From contig NZ_CP011112.1 in NCBI RefSeq assembly GCF_001190945.1, positions 806,001 to 870,000 of the forward strand: a DNA stretch of 64,000 nt. Direction: 5' to 3'. Source of the DNA: Luteipulveratus mongoliensis (GTDB lineage Bacteria > Actinomycetota > Actinomycetes > Actinomycetales > Dermatophilaceae). The translations under genes were made by a program, and so were the position numbers. Every line of letters begins with the position of its first letter. The stretch's first letter is position 1. Positions 26,029 through 35,214 of this stretch are shown in pieces. The notes under the pieces are model-generated. The model saw only the letters and a program-made list of their open reading frames with translations. It was not told the DNA's origin and searched no databases.

Positions 26029-27000
26029 TCAGCGTGCCTGAGCGGCGTCGATGTCGAGCAGCAGGTCCGCGCGCTCCGTACGGGCGTACAGGACGCGCCG
26101 TCCATCGCGCCTCGACGTGCACAGACCCGCCGACACCAGCACCGCCAGGTGCTGACTGACCGTGCCCGCGCTCAAGCCGACCGCGGTCGCGAGTGCGGTG
26201 GTCGTACGCGGGATGTCCAGCTGGGCGAGGATCGCCGCCCGCGAGGTGCCGATGAGCGCGTCGATCCCGCCGACGATCGTCTCGACCGGCCGTTCCCACA
26301 GCTGGCCGGCGCCGCGGGCGGCGTAGGCGATCACTGGCGGCGTCGACGTGTCCGCGAGCATCACGGTCGGGCCGCGGAACACCAGCGGCACCAACCACAG
26401 GCCTGCACACGCCGACGGCAGTCGAATGTGGCTGTCCGCCAACGCGATTCGCAGACCGCTGCCGGTCCAAGCGATGCTGTCGTGCAGCTCGTCGAGGGCT
26501 CGCTCGAGTCCTTCCGACGCGAGCGCGACCGAGCGATGGGCGATGTCGGCGCCGACGATCGCCTCCAGCCGCGGCCAGAGGGGTTCGAGGACGGACTGCC
26601 AGTACGCCGCCATGGCAGCCGCCGTGCGCTCGGCGAGCTCGCGACCGGTCATCCGTGCGGCACGCGATCCCGGCAACAGCTCGCGCAGCGCGCGCACGTC
26701 GGACTCCAGCACCTCATCGGGGGTGTCAGCGAGGCGCTCGAACTGATCCAGCGGGTGACCTGCTCGGGCCGTGGGGGTCGGCCCGAGCAGGTCCGGGGTG
26801 AAGTGCTCCGGACTGGTGAGCTCGAGAAGGAGGTCGAGATCGAAGTCCGGATCACTCGGGATTCGCGGCCGCAGGTGGCGGTGCAGCTGAAAGTGCTGCC
26901 GGTGGTTGATCAGGCTGAGGCTGGAGGTCGTCTCCCACACCGCGTCGCTGGTGAACCGCACCCGTGCGAGGTCGGTCGCCGTCAGCTCCAGCTCGATCAT
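26029..27000 (-). CDS. ArsR/HTH-type transcriptional regulator with DUF5937-like sensor region
   Basis: 323 residues. The long N-terminal region (SLSLINHRQHFQLHRHLRPRI onward) resembles DUF5937. The C-terminal ~65 residues are an ArsR-type winged helix: TTTALATAVGLSAGTVSQHLAVLVSAGLCTSRRDGRRVLYART. The ATG at 27000 has AAGGAG upstream; the open frame continues further but without conservation. Ligand and targets unknown; it may control the secreted NTF2-like gene 11 bases upstream. Confidence 0.85.
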   Translation of the reverse strand: MIELELTATDLARVRFTSDAVWETTSSLSLINHRQHFQLHRHLRPRIPSDPDFDLDLLLELTSPEHFTPDLLGPTPTARAGHPLDQFERLADTPDEVLESDVRALRELLPGSRAARMTGRELAERTAAAMAAYWQSVLEPLWPRLEAIVGADIAHRSVALASEGLERALDELHDSIAWTGSGLRIALADSHIRLPSACAGLWLVPLVFRGPTVMLADTSTPPVIAYAARGAGQLWERPVETIVGGIDALIGTSRAAILAQLDIPRTTTALATAVGLSAGTVSQHLAVLVSAGLCTSRRDGRRVLYARTERADLLLDIDAAQAR

Positions 27001-27011
27001 CGTCCGCTCCT

Positions 27012-27518
27012 TCAGGCGTTGCCCACATGCTCCTCGAGCAGCGTGCCCTGGTCCATGATCGACAGCCAGCGGCCGCCCTTGTACTCGTACGTCACACTCG
27101 TCACCGCGGTGAACCAGTAGTCGAGGTGCGGCAGGGCGTACTTGGTGTTGTAGACGATGAACGCCGTGCGGCAGCCGTCGACCTTGCGGGTGATCTCGGT
27201 CCACGACCACACGGAGTTCTTGGCTTCGAAGCGCGGCTTGGCGGCCGCGAGGACTGCGGCCTTCCCGATGCGCACGCGGCCGTCGGCGACGATCGTCACC
27301 GTTCCCTCGTCGTGGCCGGCGGCGAAGGTCTTGAAGTCGAAGTCGCGGAACGACTCCATGTCGGCGCGCTGTGCCTGGTCGAAGCGATGGGCGCAGGTAC
27401 GCGCCTGACCGGGCTGCGTCGTACCGCCGGACCCCGTCGCGGACGCAGTCGCGGGTACGGCGAGCGCCACGGCTGAGGCGACGAGGGCGATCGTGCGGGC
27501 GGTCTGTCTACTGGTCAT
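27012..27518 (-). CDS. Secreted NTF2-like (SnoaL/DUF4440-type) protein
   Basis: 168 residues. Signal peptide TARTIALVASAVALAVPATASA, cut near ASA. The mature part looks like the NTF2 cone fold: FDFKTFAAGHDEGTVTIVADGRVRIGKAAVLAAAKPRF and ALPHLDYWFTAVTSVTYEYKGGRWLSIMDQGT. Such proteins are small-molecule binders or enzymes; no catalytic residue can be named. Eleven bases before the ArsR-type gene, so likely one operon. Confidence 0.75.
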   Translation of the reverse strand: MTSRQTARTIALVASAVALAVPATASATGSGGTTQPGQARTCAHRFDQAQRADMESFRDFDFKTFAAGHDEGTVTIVADGRVRIGKAAVLAAAKPRFEAKNSVWSWTEITRKVDGCRTAFIVYNTKYALPHLDYWFTAVTSVTYEYKGGRWLSIMDQGTLLEEHVGNA

Positions 27519-27635
27519 CGAGGCTCCCCTTTTCAGTTGGCTCACCCCGGATGGGCGGGCCGCCGCACCGGAGCCTCCGCTCACGGCCGATCGGCCCGCC
27601 ACGTTTTGCCTGAGCCCAAATCCTCGAGGCAGCGG

Positions 27636-28079
27636 TCAGGAGACTGCAGCCGTCACCAGCTCGGCGATCTTCCGCTCCACGGCGGTGCTCCAGACGGATA
27701 GCGCGTACGCCGTCGGCCACAGGTCGCCGTCGTCGAGGTTCGCGGCATCCTGGAACTCGAGGGTCGAGTAGCGGGTGTTGAACTTGCCCGAGTTCTTGAA
27801 GCAGACGACGACCTTGCCGGCCGCGTTGGCGTACGCCGGCATCCCGTACCAGGTCTTCGGCGACAGCTGCGGGGCGCTGGCGGCCACGGTGGCATGGACA
27901 CGCTCTGCGAGCGAGCGATCCGCCGCCGACATCGAGGCGATCGCATCGAGGACCGCCTGGAGGTCGTCGGCCTTCTTGGTGCCGCTCTTGCCTGCGGCGC
28001 GTAGCTCGGCCGCACGCCGCTTCATCGCGGCGCGCTCTGCGGGGGTGAAGCCGGTGGACTCGGAGGTGTTTGCGGACAT
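27636..28079 (-). CDS. DUF1801-type (YdhG-like) protein
   Basis: 147 residues. N-terminal helices rich in Lys and Ala (AERAAMKRRAAELRAAGKSG), then the DUF1801 pattern VLDAIASMSAADRSLAERVH, TWYGMPAYANAAGKVVVCF and LEFQDAANLDDGDLWPTAYAL. Members include putative iron-chaperone-like proteins; function not established. GAAAGGAAG upstream of the ATG. Divergent from the FabH-like gene. Confidence 0.8.
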   Translation of the reverse strand: MSANTSESTGFTPAERAAMKRRAAELRAAGKSGTKKADDLQAVLDAIASMSAADRSLAERVHATVAASAPQLSPKTWYGMPAYANAAGKVVVCFKNSGKFNTRYSTLEFQDAANLDDGDLWPTAYALSVWSTAVERKIAELVTAAVS

Positions 28080-28252
28080 GGGTCACGCTTCCTTTCGATG
28101 GACGGTCTCCCTCCTGGTACGTACGACGGCGACGAAACTCATCGCTCCGTGAGCAGGTGGTTACGCGATCGACAGTTGGCGTTACTGGTGAGTCGGGCAT
28201 TTGATGGGCAGGCGCATGGGACCCGTGGGCACCGTCGAGCTGGAGGCTGCAG

Positions 28253-29254
28253 TTGCCCACTCTCATCCGAACCGCCGAACCCGTCGCCGCCAGCGCGATG
28301 CTGGGCCTGGGCGTCTACCGGCCCGAGCGCGTGGTGACCAACGAGGAGATCTGCCAGCACATCGACTCCACGGACGAGTGGATCCAGTCGCGCTCAGGCA
28401 TCAAGAACCGGCGCTTCGCCGCCGAGGGCGAGACCGTCATCGACATGAGCGTCGCCGCCGCACGCAAGGCGCTCGACGCCTCGGGCATCGAGGCCGACCA
28501 GCTCGACTGCGTCATCGTGGCCACCCTGACCCACACCCAGCACACACCGGCTGCCGCGCCGCGCGTCGCGGACCGGCTCGGTTCGTCGGCAGCGGCGTTC
28601 GACCTGTCCGCTGCCTGCGCCGGGTTCTGCCACGGACTCGCGCTCGCCTCGGACATGGTGCGCGGCGGGACGGCGGCGTACGTCCTCGTCGTCGGCGCCG
28701 AGCGCATGAGTCAGATCGTCGATCCGACGGACCGAGGCACGGCGTTCATCTTCGGCGACGGCGCCGGAGCCGTCGTGGTGGGACGTGCGGACGTCGCCGG
28801 GATCGGGCCGGTGGCCTGGGGATCCGATGGTTCACAGCACGACGTGATCGCCCAGCACCCGGAGTGCGATCTCGTCCATGAGGGCCCGAAGCCGGTGCTG
28901 CACATGGAGGGGACCGCGGTGTTCCGATGGGCGGCATTCTCGATGGGCAAGGTGGCACAGGAAGCGTTGGACCTGGCAGGGGTCGACGTCGAGAATCTCG
29001 ACGCGTTCGTCCCGCACCAGGCCAACCTGCGCATCGTCGACATGCTGACCAAGTCGTTGAACGTCCCTGAGCACGTGCCGGTCGCCCGCGACATCATCGA
29101 CAGCGGCAACACCTCCGCCGCCTCGATCCCGCTGGCGATGGACACGATGCTCCGCAATGGCGAGGCCAAGCCGGGGGACACCGCGCTGCTCATCGGATTC
29201 GGCGCCGGGCTCAGCTATGCCGGGCAGGTCGTCGCCCTGCCGGCGTTCGCCTGA
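28253..29254 (+). CDS. Beta-ketoacyl-ACP synthase III (FabH-like)
   Basis: 333 residues. Catalytic triad visible: C122 in SAACAGF, H255 in VPHQAN, N286 in SGNTSAASI. FabH joins an acyl-CoA primer to malonyl-ACP; in actinobacteria it sets fatty-acid chain branching. The TTG start at 28253 is supported by GGAGG 6 bases upstream; an internal ATG at 28298 is less likely. It stands alone, away from other fab genes, so it may be an extra copy with a specialised substrate. Confidence 0.9.
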   Translation: MPTLIRTAEPVAASAMLGLGVYRPERVVTNEEICQHIDSTDEWIQSRSGIKNRRFAAEGETVIDMSVAAARKALDASGIEADQLDCVIVATLTHTQHTPAAAPRVADRLGSSAAAFDLSAACAGFCHGLALASDMVRGGTAAYVLVVGAERMSQIVDPTDRGTAFIFGDGAGAVVVGRADVAGIGPVAWGSDGSQHDVIAQHPECDLVHEGPKPVLHMEGTAVFRWAAFSMGKVAQEALDLAGVDVENLDAFVPHQANLRIVDMLTKSLNVPEHVPVARDIIDSGNTSAASIPLAMDTMLRNGEAKPGDTALLIGFGAGLSYAGQVVALPAFA

Positions 29255-29262
29255 CCTCACAT

Positions 29263-29375
29263 CGCCGGTCGAGTAGGGCGAGCCCCCAGGGCGAGCCCGT
29301 ATCGAGACCAGCCGCACGCGGTCGCCAGGTCTCGATACGGCCCTCCGCTAGTGCTCCGGACCTACTCGACCAGCG
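29263..29375. repeat. Palindromic repeat family, complete copy
   Basis: Begins CGCCGGTCGAGTAG, includes GTATCGAGACC, then GGTCTCGATAC and CTACTCGACCAGCGG. The outer and inner arms pair, so the unit can fold as a long branched hairpin of about 113 bp. Confidence 0.9.
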
Positions 29376-29391
29376 GGGCGGTGGCGCTTGG

Positions 29392-30306
29392 CTAGGGCGT
29401 GTAGACCGCGTCCTTGCCGTACAGCTCCCGGGTGAACCCTGAGATGTAGCCGCTGGTGTCGCCGCCGCCGAGGTTGTAGGTCAGGTAGACGCCGTACCCC
29501 TCGCTGACCGTCTGCCGCGCGAGATCGGTCGCGGTGCCGGCACCGGTGTTGCGGATGTCGACCGCCGCAGGCGAGAGCCGGTCCTTGCCGAGCGAGACGG
29601 CGGGCGGTGACCACGTGCCGTACATCGCGTTCCAGGAGTAGTCGAGCTTTGCGCCGGCGTCCACACCGTCGTACGTCAGTCGCGACGAGGCGGGGCCGTA
29701 GAAGTAGAACGTGATCAGCTTGTCGGGCATCTGGTCCCGCAGCGCTGAGACGAGGTAGACGAACGAGCTGTCGTTGGGCTGACCGGTCCCGTTGGTGCCG
29801 TAGTCGGCGTACTCGTCGTCGAAGTCGATGCCGTCGAGCCCGTATTTGCTGACCGTGTCGGACAGCTGTGTGGCAAAGGCTGCCGCGGCCGCCTGCGACG
29901 GGAAGTTGGAGAACCCGGCGCCCTCGTGGTTGCCGAGGACGGAGAGTACGACTTTGATCCCCTTCTCCTGCAGCGGCCGGATCTGGGTGTCGGCGTTGTC
30001 GAGCACGTTCTGCACGTTGTCGTTGAAGTGCAGGTAGGCGTTGGTGCCGTCGTAGTTGATGTTGGCGGCGAAGATCACGGCGATGTCGAAGACGTTCTCG
30101 CCGCTGTCCTTCAGCGTGTACTTGCCGACATTGAGCATGCTGTCGTTGTTGACCTCGACGTAGGCAACGGACAGCGGACCGTCCTTGGCTACCTTGCCGG
30201 CGGCAGCCGCTGACGTGGTCGGCGCGGCAAAGGCCGTGGCCAGCGCGGTCAACATGGCCATCAGGACCGACGCGATGACGGTCATCCGGCTGCGTCGACC
30301 GCGCAT
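29392..30306 (-). CDS. Secreted endo-beta-N-acetylglucosaminidase H-like glycosidase (GH18)
   Basis: 304 residues. Signal peptide with core VIASVLMAMLTALATAFAA, cut near SAAAA. GH18 catalytic pattern DGIDFDDE near residues 158-165, with the proton-donor glutamate E165, and other Endo H-like parts (DIAVIFAANINYDG, KLDYSWNAMYGTW, YGVYLTYNLGGG). Endo H cuts between the two GlcNAc residues of N-linked high-mannose glycans. Start 30306 is preferred over 30336 because GGAGG lies 6 bases upstream. Divergent from the phospholipase gene. Confidence 0.9.
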   Translation of the reverse strand: MRGRRSRMTVIASVLMAMLTALATAFAAPTTSAAAAGKVAKDGPLSVAYVEVNNDSMLNVGKYTLKDSGENVFDIAVIFAANINYDGTNAYLHFNDNVQNVLDNADTQIRPLQEKGIKVVLSVLGNHEGAGFSNFPSQAAAAAFATQLSDTVSKYGLDGIDFDDEYADYGTNGTGQPNDSSFVYLVSALRDQMPDKLITFYFYGPASSRLTYDGVDAGAKLDYSWNAMYGTWSPPAVSLGKDRLSPAAVDIRNTGAGTATDLARQTVSEGYGVYLTYNLGGGDTSGYISGFTRELYGKDAVYTP

Positions 30307-30582
30307 CGGGGTCCTCCGAGAACCGAATCTGGGCATCCTGGATCAGCTCCTCGCTGAGTGCGGACATGCGTGAAATACGGAGATTCAGACGGTCCGGGCC
30401 CGGTTCTCAGCAGGCTAGCGGACCGGGGAGGACCGGTTGCTAAAGCGGTTCAGGAACTTTGCCGGACGGCGTTCCGGCCGGGATCGCGAGCGGCGGGCCA
30501 ATTTTTGGTCAAGAGTCTTGGTCGTACGACCGGTGCGTGGGAGCGTGAGGGCACTGACCTGTATGTACATCTGGGAGTCTTC

Positions 30583-32604
30583 ATGGTTGAGCAAGGCCAG
30601 TCTGCGCTGTCACGACGACGTTTCCTCGCGGGTACCGGTGCTGCTGTGGCCACGACCGCGCTGCCCGGACTCCTCGAGGAGGCAGCCGCGGTCGCGCCCG
30701 CTGGTCCGGACCTGTCCGCGGTCGAGCACGTGGTGTTCTTCATGCAGGAGAACCGGTCGTTCGATCACTACCTTGGGGCGTTGCAGGGAGTTCGTGGGTT
30801 CGGTGACCGTACGCCGGTGCGGCTGCCCAACGGGTACTCGGCCTTCCATCAGCCCAACGTGCTCAACATCGGGCACACGCTGCCGTTCCACCTCGACACC
30901 GGGACAACGGCCGCTACCTGTATGAACGCGCCACCGATGTCGTACCCAGAGGACCTGAAGGCCTTCAACTCGGGGAAGTTCGACGGGTGGATCCGCGACC
31001 GGGACTTCGTCGGCTCGGTCGGCAGCTTCCTGTCCCAGACGGGCATGGGCCACTTCGAGCGTCCGGACCTGCCGTTCTACTACGCCCTGGCCGACGCGTT
31101 CACCGTGTGTGACAACTACTTCTGCTCCACCCTGACGCAGACCAACCCCAACCGGCTGATGTTCTTCACCGGCTCCAACGGTGCATCGGTCGGCCGGTCG
31201 GCTGTGCTGGACAACACCGTTCCCGACGCCGGCTTCACGTGGACGACGTACGCCGAGCGCCTGGAGCAGGCGGGTGTCAGCTGGAAGGTCTACCAAGAGG
31301 CGGACAACTTCAACGACAACGCGCTCGCCTGGTTCGCACCCTTCAAGAAGGCGAAGAAGGGAGATCCGTTGTGGGACAAGGGAATGGCCACGGTGGACAG
31401 TCTCGAGGATGCCTTCGGCGCTGACATCGAGAGCGGTGACCTTCCGCAGGTCTCGTGGATCGTGGCCTCGGAGTGGTTGTCCGAGCACGCGAACGCCAAA
31501 CCGGCGTACGGCGAGGACCTCACGGCGCGTCTGCTGCAGAAGCTCTGGGCCAACCCGGACGTGTGGTCCAAGACGGTGTTCGTCCTCAACTACGACGAGA
31601 ACGGTGGCTTCTTCGACCACCTTCCCTCGCCGGTGCCGCCCTCGGATCTCGTGGAAGGGCTGAGCACGGTCAGCACCGCCGGGGAAGTGGTCGACGGCAA
31701 GCCGATCGGCCCGGGGTTCCGGGTCCCGATGATGGTGATCTCGCCCTGGAGCACGGGCGGGTGGGTCTGCTCGGAGCTGATGGACCACACCTCGACACTG
31801 CGGTTCCTGGAGAAGCGGTTCGAGATCGCCGAGCCCAACATCAGTGCCTGGCGCAGATCGGTGTCCGGTGACCTGACCTCGGCGTTCGACTTCCGACGGT
31901 CCAACACAGATGTTCCTCCGATGCCTGACACCTCAGGACGGCCCGCGCAGGCTGACGCGCAGTGCTCGGGCTACCTGCCGCCGACACCGCCGCTGTTCCC
32001 CAAGCTGCCCGCTCAGGAGCCGGGTCGGCGCAGGGCGCGTGCCCTGCCGTACGCCTTCGAAGCGTCCGCCCGGGCGGACGCCAAGGCCGGCCGGTTGTGG
32101 ATCGACATGACCAACACCGGCAAGACCGGCGTGGTGCTGCGTGTCTGTCCGGCGCGGTTTCGTTCGGACGGACCCTGGACCTACACCATCGGGGCCGGCA
32201 AGCAGCTCACCGACTTCTGGACCACGCCCGGCGGTTACGACCTTGCCGTCAACGGCCCGAACGGCTTCCTGCGCTGGCTCGAGGGAGACCTGGCCAAGGA
32301 GACCGCGCCGGGTGCGGCCCACCCCAATGCGACCCTTCGCTACGACGCCAGACGGGCCGCAGTCGTGCTCGACATGGTCAACTCAGGTGACGCCGCCTGC
32401 ACGTTCACGGTGTACACCGAACGCGGGCTGAAGAGTCCGCCGACGGCTTACACGGTTGCTGCGGGCGCACGCGCGAGCCACGCCTTCCCGATCGCCACGG
32501 ACCACCACTGGTACGACGTGAGCGCGAAGGCCGACAACGGCAGTGGTTTCGTCCGACGCTTCGCCGGTCACATCGAGACGGGCGCGCCAAGCCGTTCGGA
32601 GTAG
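30583..32604 (+). CDS. Tat-exported phosphocholine-preferring phospholipase C-like enzyme
   Basis: 673 residues. Twin-arginine signal SRRRFLAGTGAAVATTALPG. Phosphoesterase family core: HVVFFMQENRSFDHYLG, DNYFCSTLTQTNPNR, NYDENGGFFDH and a metal-binding DHTST region; then the C-terminal beta domain repeats found in bacterial non-haemolytic phospholipase C (LWIDMTNTGKTGV, VLDMVNSGDAACTF). It hydrolyses phosphatidylcholine-type lipids outside the cell to release the phosphorylated head group. The ATG has GGGAG 5 bases upstream. Upstream and divergent is the Endo H-like gene. Confidence 0.9.
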   Translation: MVEQGQSALSRRRFLAGTGAAVATTALPGLLEEAAAVAPAGPDLSAVEHVVFFMQENRSFDHYLGALQGVRGFGDRTPVRLPNGYSAFHQPNVLNIGHTLPFHLDTGTTAATCMNAPPMSYPEDLKAFNSGKFDGWIRDRDFVGSVGSFLSQTGMGHFERPDLPFYYALADAFTVCDNYFCSTLTQTNPNRLMFFTGSNGASVGRSAVLDNTVPDAGFTWTTYAERLEQAGVSWKVYQEADNFNDNALAWFAPFKKAKKGDPLWDKGMATVDSLEDAFGADIESGDLPQVSWIVASEWLSEHANAKPAYGEDLTARLLQKLWANPDVWSKTVFVLNYDENGGFFDHLPSPVPPSDLVEGLSTVSTAGEVVDGKPIGPGFRVPMMVISPWSTGGWVCSELMDHTSTLRFLEKRFEIAEPNISAWRRSVSGDLTSAFDFRRSNTDVPPMPDTSGRPAQADAQCSGYLPPTPPLFPKLPAQEPGRRRARALPYAFEASARADAKAGRLWIDMTNTGKTGVVLRVCPARFRSDGPWTYTIGAGKQLTDFWTTPGGYDLAVNGPNGFLRWLEGDLAKETAPGAAHPNATLRYDARRAAVVLDMVNSGDAACTFTVYTERGLKSPPTAYTVAAGARASHAFPIATDHHWYDVSAKADNGSGFVRRFAGHIETGAPSRSE

Positions 32605-32742
32605 GGGCCGGACGCTCGTTCCGGGCGGATCGGCTGCCGAAAGCCGCCGACGCCGCGCCCCCAAACCAAAGCAACTGCTCAGTAACCTTCGAGAACCCTG
32701 TGAGCGAGGCCCGCTGGGGTCTCTCCTGAACGGAGCACACCG

Positions 32743-34338
32743 ATGAGCAAGAAGGTTCTCTTCGCGGCGGCCGCAACAGCGGCCTTGACCACGTCAGCAC
32801 TCGGTTTGAACGGCGCGTCGGCAGCGAGCCGGACCAGCGCCGACACCCCACAGCCTTCGAAGCAGGCTGCGGTTCAGCGCGCGACGTCCTCGATCGGCGC
32901 GCACCGCGCGGCGCTCCGGGCGACGTCGGACGACACGTTCACGGCGCGCGACGTCGTCGTCGACGCGGATGGTTCGAGCCACGTCCGGATGGACCGTACG
33001 GTCGGCGGCCTCAAGGTGCTCGGCGGCGACACCGTCGTTCACACCGATGGTCGCGGTGCCTGGCGAGGCGCCAGCCTGACGCTGAAGTCCCCGGTGACCA
33101 TCAGCCGTACGCCGCGCCTCACCGCAGCGAGCGCCAAGGCCAAGGCTCCGGCCCTGGCCAAGGCGTCCAAGCCGACTCTCGTCATCGAGGCTCGCCAGGG
33201 TGCGCCCCGGCTGGCCTACCTGTTCACGGTCGGCGGCGTGCAGGAGGACGGCACACCCAGCCGCATCGCGACGACCGTTGACGCCAACACGGGCCGAGTT
33301 CTGTTGCGAGAGCAGCAGATTCACACCGCAGAAGGCGACGGCAAGAGCCTCTACCGCGGCACGGTGCCCGTGCAGTCGAGTGCTACCTCCAGTGGCTTCG
33401 AGCTCAAGGACACCACGCGCGGCAACGCCCTCACGAAGGACGTCAACGGCGGCACCGACCTGCCGCTGCTGTGCCCGCTGCTGAGCATCGGCTGCGCGAC
33501 GGGCCCGACCTTCACCGACGCCGACAACCACTGGGGCACCGGGACGACCGCCGACCGCGCGAGTGCGGCAGTCGACGTACAGTTCGGCACCGCAGCCACC
33601 TGGGACTACTACAAGCAGGAGCACGGCCGCAACGGAATCTTCAACGATGGCAAGGGTGTTCCGAGCCGCGTGCACTACGGCAACGCCTATGTGAACGCGT
33701 TCTGGGATGGCAAGCAGATGACCTACGGCGACGGCGACAACAAGGTCGCGGGCCCGCTGGTGTCACTCGATGTCGCGGCTCACGAGATGTCGCACGGCGT
33801 GATGTCGGCGACCGCGAATCTGACCTACTCGGGCGAGTCCGGTGGTCTCAACGAGTCGAGCAGCGACATCTTCGGCGCGCTCGTCGAGAACAAGAACTCC
33901 AACGCGGACGACCCGGGTGACTGGTTCGTCGGCGAGGAGATCGTCAAGGACCGGCCGGCGCTGCGCTTCATGGACAAGCCGAGCAAGGACGGTCAGTCGC
34001 CCGACTGCTACATCTCGGGCATCGGCGACCTCGACGTGCACTACTCGTCGGGTGTGGGCAACCACTTCGCCTACCTCCTGGCCAACGGCAGCGGCGCGAA
34101 GATCATCAACGGTGTGCAGCACAACTCGCCGACCTGCAACGGCTCCGCGGTGACCGGCATCGGCAACGAGAAGCTCGGCAAGATCTGGTACCGCGCGATC
34201 TCGGTCTACATGACGTCGAGCACCAACTACGTCGGTGCGCGCACGGCAACGCTGAGCGCCGCCAAGGATCTGTACGGCGCGAGCTCGCCCGAGTCCAGTG
34301 CGGTCGCCGCCGCCTGGTCCGCAGTCGGCGTCGCCTGA
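32743..34338 (+). CDS. Secreted M4-family (thermolysin-like) metalloprotease
   Basis: 531 residues. Signal peptide VLFAAAATAALTTSALGL..GASA, a propeptide (~30-200, FTP/PepSY-like), then the catalytic domain. Zinc motif HEMSH at 347-351 and the third ligand E371 in GGLNESSSDIFG; the later VHYSSGVGNH motif carries the usual catalytic histidine. All key residues are present. It digests external protein. A weak CGGAG precedes the ATG. Third of three adjacent secreted hydrolases. Confidence 0.92.
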   Translation: MSKKVLFAAAATAALTTSALGLNGASAASRTSADTPQPSKQAAVQRATSSIGAHRAALRATSDDTFTARDVVVDADGSSHVRMDRTVGGLKVLGGDTVVHTDGRGAWRGASLTLKSPVTISRTPRLTAASAKAKAPALAKASKPTLVIEARQGAPRLAYLFTVGGVQEDGTPSRIATTVDANTGRVLLREQQIHTAEGDGKSLYRGTVPVQSSATSSGFELKDTTRGNALTKDVNGGTDLPLLCPLLSIGCATGPTFTDADNHWGTGTTADRASAAVDVQFGTAATWDYYKQEHGRNGIFNDGKGVPSRVHYGNAYVNAFWDGKQMTYGDGDNKVAGPLVSLDVAAHEMSHGVMSATANLTYSGESGGLNESSSDIFGALVENKNSNADDPGDWFVGEEIVKDRPALRFMDKPSKDGQSPDCYISGIGDLDVHYSSGVGNHFAYLLANGSGAKIINGVQHNSPTCNGSAVTGIGNEKLGKIWYRAISVYMTSSTNYVGARTATLSAAKDLYGASSPESSAVAAAWSAVGVA

Positions 34339-34344
34339 CCCAAT

Positions 34345-34455
34345 CGCTGGTCGAGTAGCCGGAGCGTTAGCGGAGGCGTATCGAGACCAGGTGCCCGCGT
34401 GCACCTGGTCTCGATACGCCTCGCCCCTTTGGGGGCTCGCCTACTCGACCAGCGG
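34345..34455. repeat. Palindromic repeat family, complete copy
   Basis: Begins CGCTGGTCGAGTAGCCGGAG, then GGAGGCGTATCGAGACCAG, centre, CTGGTCTCGATACGCC and CTACTCGACCAGCGG. About 111 bp with paired arms. The right end overlaps the last codons and stop of the minus-strand NIPSNAP gene. Confidence 0.9.
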
Positions 34456-35169
34456 GGTGCGGATCGCGGAGCGGGCGGTGGGGCGGAGCATCACGGTGAG
34501 CTCGTCGGTCAGCTGAGTGCCCAGGGAGACTCGCAGCTCTCGTACGCCGGCGTCCTCGGCGACGCGCTGGACCGCAGCGGCCCGGGAGCTCTCGTCCTCG
34601 AACATCGCGAACGCCACGATCGCGCGGTCGCCGCGGACGGGGAGCGGCGGGAAGTTGTTCTCGTGGTCACTGGACACGAGCAGCGACACCGGCACGCCGA
34701 AGGCCCGATCGAGCGCCTCGCGCGCATCGGCGGCCGCCTGGGCGAGCTCGTCGTGCCCGCCCGAGCCGAGCACGAACGCGTGCACGTAACCCCAGCCGGC
34801 CGACGTCGTACGAGCACCGAACGCGGGCCGGTCGCGCTGCCACGACTCCAGCGGTCGCGATCCCGGCGCCGGCTCCAGCAAGAAGACGTTGTCGGAGTCG
34901 ATCATCGTTGCGTTCGCGCGATCCCGGTGCTCCCGCCAGACCGGCCCGCCGTAGAACGCAGGGAGCGAGCGGCCCCGCGTCTCAAGATCGGGGAAGCCGC
35001 GCAGCCACACGAAACGGTCGTCGTCACCCTGGTCGGTGAACGTGCCGAGCACGCTGATGCCGAGCTCTTCCTGCGGCTCGATGAAGTGCTCCTCGAAGAT
35101 GTCGATGAGGCGGTCCCGCCCCTCGGGGTGGAGGGTGTACTGACGGAGCTCGACGAGTATGGACGACAT
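34441..35169 (-). CDS. NIPSNAP-family protein
   Basis: 242 residues. Pattern of NIPSNAP (ferredoxin-like alpha/beta barrel) proteins: VELRQYTLHPEGRDRLIDIFEEHF and FVWLRGFPDLETRGRSLPAFYGGPVWREH. Function of bacterial members is mostly unknown. The last residues TPLVE and the stop are encoded by the edge of a palindromic repeat, so the natural 3' end may have been altered by insertion. Divergent from the Rrf2 regulator with an operator-like palindrome between. Confidence 0.85.
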   Translation of the reverse strand: MSSILVELRQYTLHPEGRDRLIDIFEEHFIEPQEELGISVLGTFTDQGDDDRFVWLRGFPDLETRGRSLPAFYGGPVWREHRDRANATMIDSDNVFLLEPAPGSRPLESWQRDRPAFGARTTSAGWGYVHAFVLGSGGHDELAQAAADAREALDRAFGVPVSLLVSSDHENNFPPLPVRGDRAIVAFAMFEDESSRAAAVQRVAEDAGVRELRVSLGTQLTDELTVMLRPTARSAIRTPLVE

Positions 35170-35175
35170 GAAGAT

Positions 35176-35196
35176 ATGTAACCATAAGAGTTACGT
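35176..35196. promoter_or_regulatory. Operator-like palindrome between NIPSNAP and Rrf2 genes
   Basis: ATGTAAC, spacer of 7, GTTACGT: an imperfect inverted repeat (6 of 7 positions match) in an unusually A/T-rich stretch (35171-35199). It lies between divergent starts at 35169 and 35215, so one bound repressor could block both promoters. The Rrf2 protein is the obvious candidate. Confidence 0.7.
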
Positions 35197-35214
35197 ATTG
35201 GAGCGGGATCTGGG

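Noticed and set aside
28160..28185. MtrA-type pair of GTTAC motifs before the FabH-like gene
   Set aside because: The two motifs are 21 bases apart, not the expected spacing, and could be chance.
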